Shown here one piece after another: positions 1 through 7,474 of a stretch of 12,098 nt of DNA. The stretch spans positions 1 through 12,098 of the forward strand of contig UQFW01000043.1 of the NCBI GenBank assembly GCA_900540405.1, given 5' to 3'. The position numbers and the translations under genes are program-made. The notes under the pieces are model-generated. The model made no database searches, had not been told where the DNA came from, and saw only the letters and a program-made list of their open reading frames with translations. This stretch comes from Candidatus Avelusimicrobium faecicola. Its GTDB lineage: Bacteria; Elusimicrobiota; Elusimicrobia; Elusimicrobiales; Elusimicrobiaceae. Position 1 is the first letter of the stretch. Every line of letters starts with the position of its first letter.

Positions 1-2
1 CG

Positions 3-2627
3 TTCAAAGGGCTTGCCAAACACGCACGCCCCGCCGCGCAAGCATTAAAAAGCTACCGGCATAAAAGCGCCGCTATAACCGTTGGGCAAGTGGCGGACGT
101 GGTGTTAGCCGTAGCCGCGATTGGCAAATTGGCGGTATCCGCCGTAAAAATGGGAACGCAGGGCCTTAAAACCGGGGTGCGCGTACTGCGTTTGGCCCGC
201 GCCCAAGCCGCCGCCAACGGCTTAACCGTAAGCGCCAACGCGGGCAGAATACTGCGTTTGGGGCGCGTGCAGGCGTATGGGGTGCGCTCCGCCAAGGAAG
301 TCATGCTGGGCAGTGTGCGCAACACCTTAAACATCAAAAGCGTATTGCCGCCGCCTGCCGTAAAAATTGTAAAAAACCCCCAAACGGCCGCCGCCTTGAA
401 AAGCGGCAAAACCTATACCCAACCGGCTGATTTTAAGGCTCCGGCGCAAAGTGTTTCCGCGCCGGCAACCTCCGCCCGCGCAACGGTCTTAACGCCCAAA
501 CAAATTAAAGCGCGCGCCCGCAAAGCTGCCGCCAAGGCCAAAGCGCAAAAAGAGGCCGCCATTTCCCGCCAAATGGATAAAGAGCTTATCCAAAAGGTAG
601 CCGAAAAAGCCCAATTAGATGCCGCCTGGAAACAAACCCGCGCGTATCAACTGGAACAGCAAGCCGCCCAAGCCGCGCGCGTGCGGCAACTGGCATGGGA
701 CGCCAAAATAGACAAATGGACTTTCGGCAAAGGCTCCACCTTCTTAAAATTGGCGCGGGATAAAGCCTTCGCCCTGAATTTAAGTTTACTGCTCCAATTT
801 TCCACCCCGCAGGCGGCTATGTCCGTGCGCGGTGTCACGCCGCTAACCACGCTTGCCAAAACGGAAACCGTCTATACGGCGGCGCGCTCCACCGCCCAAA
901 CGGCTCATACTTTTAAGTGGGCCCCCACCAAAGCGGCCGCGCCTGTTTACCGCTTTCCTATCAACGCGCCGGAGCCGCGCAAAATGGCCCCGCTTATGCT
1001 GGGCAAATGGGGGCAAAGCGCGTTTGGGGTCCGCCCGTCTTGGTTCAAACTGCCCGCTTTCAGCACGTTGGCGCCGTCGCTCGTGCCCGCAAAAGCGGCC
1101 CCGGCCCTGGCTTATCCGGCCGCGCGGTTTAGCTTTTTCGGCCGCACCGGCGCCAGCAATAACGGCTATATTTATAGCGGCCTGCCGCTTTTCTCCCTGG
1201 GCAACGCCGCCAAAAAAATGGGGAAAGGGCTTAAAAATCTCTTTCCGCAAAATACCGTAGCCAGCCGCTATGTGCTGTATGCCACCTCTTTTATTATGGG
1301 GTTGGAAGTAGCCTCGCCCATACTGACGGATTTAGGTATGAGCCTGGGCCTGAATATGGACGACAACAGCCTGGTCACCGTAGCCACCTATCTGCCGTAC
1401 TTTTTAGGGGCTATGTTGAGTGATGTTCTGCAAACGAAACTGGGGGCCAAAAAGACGTTAGGTTTAGGGCTTGGATTAAACATAGCCGGGCTTGCCAGCG
1501 GGGTGTTGTTAAGCGGCTTAAACGGCCACTTTTTGCCCGAGGTAGACACCCAGGCGCATTTTGCCCGCATTTTAGCCTCTATTGCGTTAGCCAGTTCCGG
1601 GATGATTTTAATTCAAAACTCCGTGGGAACGGTGCTGGAACATTTAAGCCGCGTGGCGCCGGATTTAAGCAAACTGCCGGAAAACGAGCGTTTGGGCAAA
1701 TTGGAAAAATACAACATCAAAACGCAAATTTTCCGCTCCGTCGGTATCATTATGACGTATCTGTTCCCGTGGGCCTCTAAAGAATTATTGGGGTTAGATT
1801 GGAGCTTTGCGTTTGTTTTGCCGCTGCCTATTTTAACCTTGGGGTTAGGGTTATTCTGCTGGGCCAACTTGCCCAACATAAAAAACGAAGCCGCCCCCAA
1901 ACCCAAAGCGGGCAAAAGCGTTTCCGCCCGCCTGAAAACCGCCCTTAAAAATCCGGCCCGCACTGCGGCGGGTGCGTGGAAAGGCATTAAAAACAGCGGC
2001 TACGTCAGTTTGTTTAAGGAGGACTCCACCGCCAAATACTTAATCCCGGCGGCGTTCTTCTTAAACGTGATTGAAGTGTCTATCCACAATGGGCTGATGT
2101 TTTTACTGCCCACCATGGATATTTCCGACTCCATGCGCTACTTATTATCCATGTTGCAATTTGCCGGGGCGTTTTTAATCGGGCGGATGATTGCCCCGTG
2201 GGTATTGCAAAAATTCCCGCGCTACAAAATGACCCTCGGCGGCGGGGTGGCACTGGCCGGTATTGCCGCGGCACTGCCGTTTGCGCAAAGCAACGCTTAC
2301 TTATTTACCGGGGGCTTATTTGCGGCGGAAATAGCTATATCCACCTTGTTTACGCTGTTATTCGGCGCGGCCGCCAAAAACCCCAAAACGCAGGGGCGCA
2401 CGGTATCTTTGATTATTGCCTCGGCCATTTCCTGCGCGTTTGGCCCGCTGTGGTTAGCCAACGCCGGCCAATGGGCGCTGACGCACGGCATTTTAGGGGA
2501 GCGCGCCGCCATGTCCGCCGCGTTAATTGCGGCCCCGCTGATAATGACGGTGCTGTCCTTCTTAATGCTGTATAAATTGGAATCCTCGGCCGTCAAAAAA
2601 GCCAAACAGGCGGCCCCTAAAAAATAA
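3..2627 (+). CDS. MFS-like membrane protein with long unrecognised N-terminal region (5' end outside window)
   Basis: The frame is open to the left edge, and the first internal start (GTG at 90) has no ribosome binding site, so the gene almost certainly begins upstream. Counting residues from that GTG, 1-390 are rich in Ala, Lys and Arg: hydrophobic/amphipathic helices at 4-40, Ala/Lys/Gln-rich probable coiled coil at about 135-205, then Pro/Ala-rich sequence. Residues about 392-832 contain roughly twelve hydrophobic helices (near 394, 427, 456, 492, 547, 572, 650, 684, 714, 737, 770 and 805) with a long central loop at 592-648, the 6+6 MFS layout. A motif A-like stretch follows helix 2 (Gly440, Asp445, Gly452, Lys454-Lys455). 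The tail is Lys-rich. Substrate is unknown. MFS membership is inferred from topology and the motif; I do not recognise the N-terminal region. The gene stands alone and ends at a strong terminator. Confidence 0.75.
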   Translation, partial: FKGLAKHARPAAQALKSYRHKSAAITVGQVADVVLAVAAIGKLAVSAVKMGTQGLKTGVRVLRLARAQAAANGLTVSANAGRILRLGRVQAYGVRSAKEVMLGSVRNTLNIKSVLPPPAVKIVKNPQTAAALKSGKTYTQPADFKAPAQSVSAPATSARATVLTPKQIKARARKAAAKAKAQKEAAISRQMDKELIQKVAEKAQLDAAWKQTRAYQLEQQAAQAARVRQLAWDAKIDKWTFGKGSTFLKLARDKAFALNLSLLLQFSTPQAAMSVRGVTPLTTLAKTETVYTAARSTAQTAHTFKWAPTKAAAPVYRFPINAPEPRKMAPLMLGKWGQSAFGVRPSWFKLPAFSTLAPSLVPAKAAPALAYPAARFSFFGRTGASNNGYIYSGLPLFSLGNAAKKMGKGLKNLFPQNTVASRYVLYATSFIMGLEVASPILTDLGMSLGLNMDDNSLVTVATYLPYFLGAMLSDVLQTKLGAKKTLGLGLGLNIAGLASGVLLSGLNGHFLPEVDTQAHFARILASIALASSGMILIQNSVGTVLEHLSRVAPDLSKLPENERLGKLEKYNIKTQIFRSVGIIMTYLFPWASKELLGLDWSFAFVLPLPILTLGLGLFCWANLPNIKNEAAPKPKAGKSVSARLKTALKNPARTAAGAWKGIKNSGYVSLFKEDSTAKYLIPAAFFLNVIEVSIHNGLMFLLPTMDISDSMRYLLSMLQFAGAFLIGRMIAPWVLQKFPRYKMTLGGGVALAGIAAALPFAQSNAYLFTGGLFAAEIAISTLFTLLFGAAAKNPKTQGRTVSLIIASAISCAFGPLWLANAGQWALTHGILGERAAMSAALIAAPLIMTVLSFLMLYKLESSAVKKAKQAAPKK

Positions 2628-2643
2628 ATACCTTACCAGACCG

Positions 2644-2671
2644 AACCCCCGCCACCCAGCGGGGGTTTTTT
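2644..2671 (+). terminator. Intrinsic terminator of the MFS-fusion gene
   Basis: A perfect 7-bp GC stem (CCCCCGC at 2646-2652, GCGGGGG at 2659-2665) with a 6-nt loop is followed directly by six T. It is extended by an AA/TT pair and lies 16 nt after the stop codon. The same 7-bp stem is used at 9187-9214. Confidence 0.93.
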
Positions 2672-2877
2672 ATGATGTATCCGCCAGGGCCCGGCTCCTG
2701 GTTCCGCGGGGCCGGTTCCACTTGCCGCGGGGGGGAATTTATCCGCCATTTCTCTGCCCAGGCGCGCGGCCCAAACCACGCGCCCGCCGCCCTTGTTCAA
2801 CGCACGCCGCCGCCGTTTTCAATAGGCTAACAAGCCCAAGCGCGCGACCTAACCCGCCGCCCTTGTTTACAGGGCAT
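2672..2877. other. Non-coding, C-rich convergent spacer
   Basis: This spacer lies between two facing terminators and contains no credible gene; the short open frame here is low-complexity translation of GC-rich DNA. Over 2761-2880 the + strand has 49 C against 29 G in 120 bases. It holds a 15-bp direct repeat (see 2783-2867). A C-rich, G-poor transcript could serve as a Rho loading region behind the intrinsic terminator, but this is a hypothesis only. Confidence 0.6.
2783..2867. repeat. Imperfect direct repeat pair in spacer (15-bp core, 70-bp period)
   Basis: The core CCCGCCGCCCTTGTT occurs at 2783-2797 and again at 2853-2867. Each copy is preceded by a related CGCGCG-[GA]-CC[CT]-AA stretch (from about 2764 and 2841), with about 10 extra bases in the first copy. 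It looks like a decayed tandem duplication. No open reading frame or known element explains it. Confidence 0.6.
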
Positions 2878-2910
2878 AAAAAAACCGGGCCTATACCAGC
2901 ACCCGGTTAT
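2878..2910 (-). terminator. Intrinsic terminator of the efflux operon
   Basis: On the minus strand, stem AACCGGG (2908-2902) and CCCGGTT (2889-2883) enclose a 12-nt loop. The T run extends to 2878, so seven A are read on the plus strand. It starts about 20 nt after the permease stop and faces the terminator at 2644-2671. Confidence 0.88.
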
Positions 2911-2926
2911 TTTGTCGGCAGAAATT

Positions 2927-4150
2927 TTACTCGTAGCGTAAAGCATCTATCGGGGTAAGTTTAGAGGCTTTATACGCAGGGTAATACCCAAAAAACACCC
3001 CGGTAGCGGCCGAAAACCCCACGGAAAGCACAATGGACCACACGCTTAGCTCCGCCGGAATAGACGAGGAGTGCGAGGCCACAAACAACGTAATGCCCAC
3101 CCCCAGTATCACGCCTATCAACCCGCCGATACAAGACAGCGTGACGGCCTCGGCCAAAAATTGCAGGCGGATATCGGCACTGGTGGCCCCAATCGCCATG
3201 CGGATACCTATTTCGCGCGTGCGCTCCGTGACGGACACCAACATAATGTTCATTACCCCAATGCCGCCCACCAATAAGGAAACCGCCCCAATAACCCCCA
3301 GTAAAAGGCTCATGGTTTTGCTGGCACTTTTGGCTTCTTCCACAAACGAAGCAAAATCGTCCAGTTGAAAGTCGTCCTCGGCAAGCGGGTGGATATGGTG
3401 CGTATTGCGCACGGCGTTTTCTATACCTTTTTTAGTGGTTTCTATGGTGTTAAAATCCTGCACGCGGATAATCACGCGGTCCAACGCGTGGCGGTTGGAG
3501 CTGTTCCACCCGGTGTTCATTTTTACTTTGCCGGTGGTATAGGGGATTAAGGCGCCTTCGTCCATATCAAAGCCCATGCCGCCCTGGCCGTTTTTCTTCA
3601 TAACCCCAACTACCTTAAACGGAATCTCATTGAGTACCACCGTCCGGCCCACGGGGTCCACATCATTAAAAATGGTTGTGGCGGTGCTGGCCCCCAGTAC
3701 AATTACTTGCGCATAAGAGGAAACTTCTTTTTCTGTAAAATGGCGCCCGGCGTCCAACTGCCAATCGTACGTCTTAAAAATATCCGTATCCGTGGCTAAA
3801 ATACCCACAGAAGTAGAGGTATAGCCGTATTTTACATCAAAGCCGGAATTAATATACGGCGCGGCGCTGGCAACGCCCGGCACTTTGCGGATAGCCTCCA
3901 CATCTTTTATGGTAATATCTTTGGGGGACGTAATGGAAGAATCCCACGGTTGGCGCAAATACAAAATGTTGGTACCAAAGCGGGAAAACCGCTCCGCCAT
4001 ACTTTTTTGCGTGCCGGAGCCTACCGCCAACATGGTAATTACCGCCGCCACGCCAATTACAATACCCAAACTGGTCAGCGCGGCGCGCATTTTATTGGCC
4101 GCGATGGCTTTTAGCGAAAGGCGGCAAATGGAATAAAAAGTATCAAACAT
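2927..4150 (-). CDS. MacB/FtsX-family ABC transporter permease
   Basis: This 407-residue inner membrane permease belongs to the MacB-type (type VII) ABC family. Helix 1 spans about 24-45, followed by a large extracytoplasmic MacB_PCD-like domain (about 46-275). Three C-terminal helices (about 281-304, 333-357, 370-392) make up the FtsX domain. The hallmark segment GGIGVMNIML (295-304), followed by VTERTREIGIRMAIGA, is the conserved coupling region after helix 2. In E. coli MacB, ATPase and permease are fused; here the ATPase is the separate preceding gene. The ATG overlaps that gene's stop codon (TAATG) and has AGAGGA just upstream, indicating translational coupling. Such proteins act as mechanotransmission pumps that push substrate from the periplasm through TolC. 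The substrate (macrolide, peptide, lipid or other) cannot be told from the sequence. It is the last gene of the operon. Confidence 0.93.
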   Translation of the reverse strand: MFDTFYSICRLSLKAIAANKMRAALTSLGIVIGVAAVITMLAVGSGTQKSMAERFSRFGTNILYLRQPWDSSITSPKDITIKDVEAIRKVPGVASAAPYINSGFDVKYGYTSTSVGILATDTDIFKTYDWQLDAGRHFTEKEVSSYAQVIVLGASTATTIFNDVDPVGRTVVLNEIPFKVVGVMKKNGQGGMGFDMDEGALIPYTTGKVKMNTGWNSSNRHALDRVIIRVQDFNTIETTKKGIENAVRNTHHIHPLAEDDFQLDDFASFVEEAKSASKTMSLLLGVIGAVSLLVGGIGVMNIMLVSVTERTREIGIRMAIGATSADIRLQFLAEAVTLSCIGGLIGVILGVGITLFVASHSSSIPAELSVWSIVLSVGFSAATGVFFGYYPAYKASKLTPIDALRYE

Positions 4151-4833
4151 TATTTCCTCTCGTCACTTATTTTTTGGCCGTCCTTAAACTTAATCAGGCG
4201 GCCGGCATATTCGGCAATGTCCGGCTCGTGCGTAATTAAAATAATGGTTTTGCCCATTTCTTTATTCAGCCGGGTAAACAGTTCCATTACCTCAATACTC
4301 ATTTTGGTATCCAGGTTTCCGGTCGGTTCGTCGGCAAAAATAATGGGTGCATCACACACCAAAGAGCGCGCAATAGCCACGCGCTGTTGTTGCCCGCCGG
4401 AAAGTTGGTTGGGCAAGTGGAACGCGCGCTCCGCCAACCCCACCGCTTTTAAGGCGGCAAGCGCTTTTTCGCGCCGCAAGTGCATGGGCGTATGGTTATA
4501 AATCATGGGCAGTTCCACATTTTCCACCGCCGTGGTGCGTTTAATCAGGTTGAACCCCTGGAACACAAAGCCGATTTTGCGGTTGCGCACCCCGGCCAAT
4601 TTGGATAGTTCCGTTGCCGTCACGTCTATCCCGTCTAACAGATAGGTGCCGCTGGTGGGTTTATCCAAACAGCCCAAAATGTTCATAAACGTAGATTTGC
4701 CGGAACCGCTGGGCCCCATGACGGCCACAAACTCGCCGCGTTCCACGCTTACGCTTACGTCGTTAAGCGCGCGGACTTCCACATCACCCAGTTTATAAAT
4801 CTTAAATAAATTGCGTGTATCAATCAGAGCCAT
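4150..4833 (-). CDS. ABC transporter ATP-binding protein (MacB/LolD type)
   Basis: This 227-residue nucleotide-binding subunit powers the adjacent permease. All motifs are intact: Walker A GPSGSGKST at 40-48, Q-loop Gln92, signature LSGGQQQR at 144-151, Walker B IIFADEPTGNLD at 164-175 and switch His202. The signature and the ADEPTGNLD form are typical of the MacB/LolD/FtsE group. I start it at the ATG at 4833, not at the longer upstream ATG (4899), for two reasons. GGAGG lies 5 nt before it, and the protein then begins directly with the usual first beta strand (residue 3 onward). The extra 22 residues would merely translate the end of the upstream adaptor gene in another frame. The start overlaps the adaptor stop as TAATG, and its own stop overlaps the permease start in the same way. 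Confidence 0.95.
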   Translation of the reverse strand: MALIDTRNLFKIYKLGDVEVRALNDVSVSVERGEFVAVMGPSGSGKSTFMNILGCLDKPTSGTYLLDGIDVTATELSKLAGVRNRKIGFVFQGFNLIKRTTAVENVELPMIYNHTPMHLRREKALAALKAVGLAERAFHLPNQLSGGQQQRVAIARSLVCDAPIIFADEPTGNLDTKMSIEVMELFTRLNKEMGKTIILITHEPDIAEYAGRLIKFKDGQKISDERK

Positions 4834-6092
4834 TAGCGCCTCCGGGGCGGGCGGGGCATAGAAAACCCGCTGGAAATATTCCTTTCCACGGCTTCCCAAA
4901 TAACTACGCGGTCGTTTTCGGTCAATTCGCCGGAAACTTCCGTCTTATTATCGCCGATAATCCCCATTTTTACACTTACGCGGCGCGGTTGCATAGCACC
5001 TTTATCCAATATCCAAACGCCGGTATCGTTGAATTTTTCCATATTAAACGAGGGGGAAAACCGCAACGCCTCGTTAGGTACTAAAAGTACACCTTTTTTA
5101 TCTTGTGCTTTAATGGAGATAGTGGCCGTCATACCGGGCATAAATTTGCCCGCCGTATTGTCCACATCAATTACCACGGTATAAGTAGTGGAAGACGAAG
5201 AAGACGAACCATAGCCGGACGAAGAGGACGAGGACGACGAAGAAGACGAATAATTCGTGCGCACCTGCCGCACCGTGCCGTGGAAGGTTTGGTCCGGGTA
5301 GCCGTCCAACGTAAAATCGGCCACTAAACCGGCGGTAATTTTTACCACGTCCGCTTCGGACACTTTGGCCTCAATTTGCATTTTGGTTAAGTCCTGCGCC
5401 AATGTGAACATTTCCGGCGTGGAATAGCCGGACGTTAAGGATTGCCCTTCGCTTACCAGTTTCGTCAGCACAATGCCGTCATACGGCGCCACGATTTTGG
5501 TATTGGATAAATCCTTTTTTGCGCGGTCTAACTGGGCCTGCGCCTGAATAACGGAGGATTCGGCCGAGTTGAGCGAGCTTTTGGCGTTTACATAGGCCAG
5601 TTCGTATTCTTCCAAACTGGATTTAGACACATAATTTTTGGCGTATAAATCTTTGTAGCGGTCACGGTTTAACTGGGCTAAATGATAAGACATTTTGGCC
5701 GATTCCAAACTTTCCTTGGCGGAAGAGAGCGTGGCCTTTGCTTGGTCGTAATCCGCCTGAACTTGGGTGGGGTCAATTTCCGCCAGTAAATCGCCTTTTT
5801 TAACGCGGGAATTGTAATCCACATAAATTTTTAATACTTCGCCGGATACCAGCGCGCCTACTTGCGTGGTGGTAATAGGCGCCAGCGGGCCGGAGGCTTC
5901 CACCACGTCCGTAATATCGCCCTTTTCCACTTGGGCAGTGTCATACTGAAAAATAGAGGGTCTGTTATGTAGCCGGCTCCAGGCAAACCACCCGCCGCCG
6001 ATTAAAACCGCCACGATAAGCAGTTTTATAAAAATATTTTTTTGTACAAACCATTTCCAGCACGCAACCGGAAAGTGAAGAATTTTTTTCAT
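4833..6092 (-). CDS. MacA/HlyD-family periplasmic adaptor with poly-Ser insertion
   Basis: This 419-residue membrane fusion protein links the ABC permease to the TolC-like channel. One N-terminal anchor helix spans about 21-38. The first half of the lipoyl domain is about 55-108, with GEVLKIYVDYNSRVKKGDLL typical of the family. A coiled-coil hairpin runs about 110-195 and ends in the conserved APYDGIV (202-208), which opens the second lipoyl half. The beta-barrel domain follows (about 235-330, ending FMPGMTATI), then a membrane-proximal domain. Residues 282-292 are eleven consecutive Ser and 296-301 six more, separated by Gly-Tyr-Gly, in a beta-barrel loop where relatives usually carry a short Asn/Thr/Val linker. 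The C-terminus is basic (Pro-Arg-Pro-Pro-Arg-Arg-Arg). It starts one base after the channel gene's TAG, with a weak GGGGA about 10 nt upstream. Confidence 0.94.
   Translation of the reverse strand: MKKILHFPVACWKWFVQKNIFIKLLIVAVLIGGGWFAWSRLHNRPSIFQYDTAQVEKGDITDVVEASGPLAPITTTQVGALVSGEVLKIYVDYNSRVKKGDLLAEIDPTQVQADYDQAKATLSSAKESLESAKMSYHLAQLNRDRYKDLYAKNYVSKSSLEEYELAYVNAKSSLNSAESSVIQAQAQLDRAKKDLSNTKIVAPYDGIVLTKLVSEGQSLTSGYSTPEMFTLAQDLTKMQIEAKVSEADVVKITAGLVADFTLDGYPDQTFHGTVRQVRTNYSSSSSSSSSSSGYGSSSSSSTTYTVVIDVDNTAGKFMPGMTATISIKAQDKKGVLLVPNEALRFSPSFNMEKFNDTGVWILDKGAMQPRRVSVKMGIIGDNKTEVSGELTENDRVVIWEAVERNISSGFSMPRPPRRR
4839..4843 (-). promoter_or_regulatory. Ribosome binding site deciding the ATPase start
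   Basis: GGAGG on the minus strand lies 5 nt before the ATG at 4833, inside the 3' end of the adaptor gene. It supports the short ATPase start over the longer frame from 4899. Confidence 0.85.
5190..5249 (-). repeat. Serine-codon low-complexity tract (11 Ser, GYG, 6 Ser)
   Basis: Twenty codons encode residues 282-301 of the adaptor. All the serine codons are TCN (TCT, TCC, TCG mixed) and none are AGY, so the tract is a pyrimidine-rich TCN array open to slippage or unequal crossover in units of three bases. On the plus strand it reads as a GAN-rich stretch. Confidence 0.9.
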
Positions 6093-6093
6093 A

Positions 6094-7458
6094 CTATTTA
6101 GTCCCCATTGCTTGTTTAAGTTCGGCTACTGCGGTAGCATAATCATAACGGGCGGTTAAGTAGCTTAGTTCCGCATCCGTATAAGAAACTTCGGCGTCTT
6201 TCAGTTCAATAATATCGCCGATACCCTCGTTATAACGGCCTTGGGCCAAATCTAAATTTTCCTTGGCTTTTTGCACGTTTAATTGGGCGATTGGCACACT
6301 GTCGCCCGCTTCCTGCAACTTCAAATAGGCGCTCTGTACCTGCAAAAATACATCATTCATTAAACTGCGGTCTTGGTTTAACGCTCCCGCTAAAGAAATT
6401 TTAGCCTGTTTCACCCCGTTATACGTTTGGAGCGCATTAAATAAAGGCAATTCCACCGCGGCTAAAAGTTTGGTGTTTTCGTTATCCAAATAAAAATCGT
6501 CACCGCTTTTGCTGAAACTGGCCGAAAAAGAAAACGTGGGCCAATACCCCGCTTTGGCTTGATTAAGTTTAATACGGCTGATTTTAAGCCCGGTTTGGGA
6601 GGACAGCACGTCCGGCCGTTGGGCATACGCCGTGCGGACGGCTTCTTCCAGCGTAATTTGAAAGGGCGTTTCGTCTATTTGGCTGTCCAATACCAAGGTG
6701 TTGCCCGCCGTCACGCCCATAGCGTTTGCCAAATTGGCCGAAGACGTATTAACCAAATTTTTGGCGCGGATGAGCCGCAAATCTTCGTTATTTAAGTTTA
6801 CTTCGGCGGTAGTCACGTCCACTTTGGGGCGCAGGCCGTTTTCAAAATAAGCTTGGGCGCGGTTGTATTGGTCTTGGTACAAATCACGCGCTTTGGTGCG
6901 TATTTCCACCGCTTTTTGGGCGGAAAGCAACGTGTAAAATTTGCTTTTTACATTACTGGCTACTTCCTGCTCAGCCTTTTCCAAAGCCAATTTGGCCTGT
7001 TCCAACGCCAAATTAGCCGTTTTTACGTTGCGCGCCAAATCCGTAATGCCGCTGATGGTTAAAGAGGCTTCTACATAAGAAGACGCGGAGCCGTGGTCCG
7101 TACGGGCATGGCCCGGCAGTTTGGTCACGTTATAATCCTGTTGGGCGCCCGCCGTGGCGGTGGGCAAAAATTTGCTTTTCGCCAAGCTGACGCTTACCGC
7201 CGCATCCGCCACGTTTAGCCGCGCGCTGATTAAGGAGGGGTTGTTTTCCATGGCAATTTCCAAACAACGCGCTAGCGTAAGCGCAGTGTCCAGGCCGGTA
7301 ATTTCTTTACCGTCCGCACCCAACGCCGCCGGAAACTCCGCTTGCGGCCGGGCGGAACTGTCCGCCGCCGGAAAGGGGGAAATAACGGCACCCTGCGCGC
7401 CGCCGCAAATGCCGGCTAACACAAGGCCGGATAAATAAAGGTTTTTCAAAATATTCAT
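6094..7458 (-). CDS. TolC-family outer membrane efflux channel
   Basis: This 454-residue outer membrane factor is the exit duct of the pump encoded downstream. Residues 1-23 are a signal peptide (Lys5, hydrophobic 8-17, likely cleavage near Gln22-Gly23/Ala24). There is Cys18, but the residue before it is Ile, so no convincing lipobox. Two OEP repeats follow, about 60-250 and 270-452, each with long Ala/Leu/Gln/Lys heptad-like helices and short beta segments (for example 128-140 and 306-318). The fold marker NNPSL (72-76) in repeat 1 and QRPDV (280-284) in repeat 2 are typical. I choose the ATG at 7458 because it gives a clean signal peptide; the open frame extends to 7605 but its extra 49 residues look like translated spacer. 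It is the first gene of a four-gene operon, with a TATAAT only 10 nt upstream. Confidence 0.93.
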   Translation of the reverse strand: MNILKNLYLSGLVLAGICGGAQGAVISPFPAADSSARPQAEFPAALGADGKEITGLDTALTLARCLEIAMENNPSLISARLNVADAAVSVSLAKSKFLPTATAGAQQDYNVTKLPGHARTDHGSASSYVEASLTISGITDLARNVKTANLALEQAKLALEKAEQEVASNVKSKFYTLLSAQKAVEIRTKARDLYQDQYNRAQAYFENGLRPKVDVTTAEVNLNNEDLRLIRAKNLVNTSSANLANAMGVTAGNTLVLDSQIDETPFQITLEEAVRTAYAQRPDVLSSQTGLKISRIKLNQAKAGYWPTFSFSASFSKSGDDFYLDNENTKLLAAVELPLFNALQTYNGVKQAKISLAGALNQDRSLMNDVFLQVQSAYLKLQEAGDSVPIAQLNVQKAKENLDLAQGRYNEGIGDIIELKDAEVSYTDAELSYLTARYDYATAVAELKQAMGTK

Positions 7459-7468
7459 AGTCTTTATT

Positions 7469-7474
7469 ATTATA
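7469..7474 (-). promoter_or_regulatory. Candidate -10 box of the efflux operon
   Basis: TATAAT on the minus strand is separated by 10 nt from the tolC-like ATG at 7458. A start site about 7 nt downstream of the box would leave only a 3-4 nt leader. There is no good Shine-Dalgarno (only AAAGAC) and no clear -35 at 16-18 nt, so the call rests on the perfect hexamer and its similarity to 7624 and 8513. Confidence 0.5.

Noticed and set aside
843..1260. Overlapping open frames of 135 codons on both strands inside the MFS-fusion gene
   Set aside because: They are Arg/Pro/Gly-rich shadows of a GC-rich coding region with no ribosome binding site; the main frame carries convincing membrane helices downstream.
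4834..4899. Longer ATPase start at 4899
   Set aside because: GGAGG 5 nt before the ATG at 4833 and the normal family N-terminus favour the short form; the extra residues only translate adaptor-gene DNA in another frame.
7403..7408. Possible lipobox in the tolC-like signal peptide (Ala-Gly-Ile-Cys)
   Set aside because: The residue before Cys is Ile, not Gly/Ala/Ser, so lipoprotein processing is unlikely.
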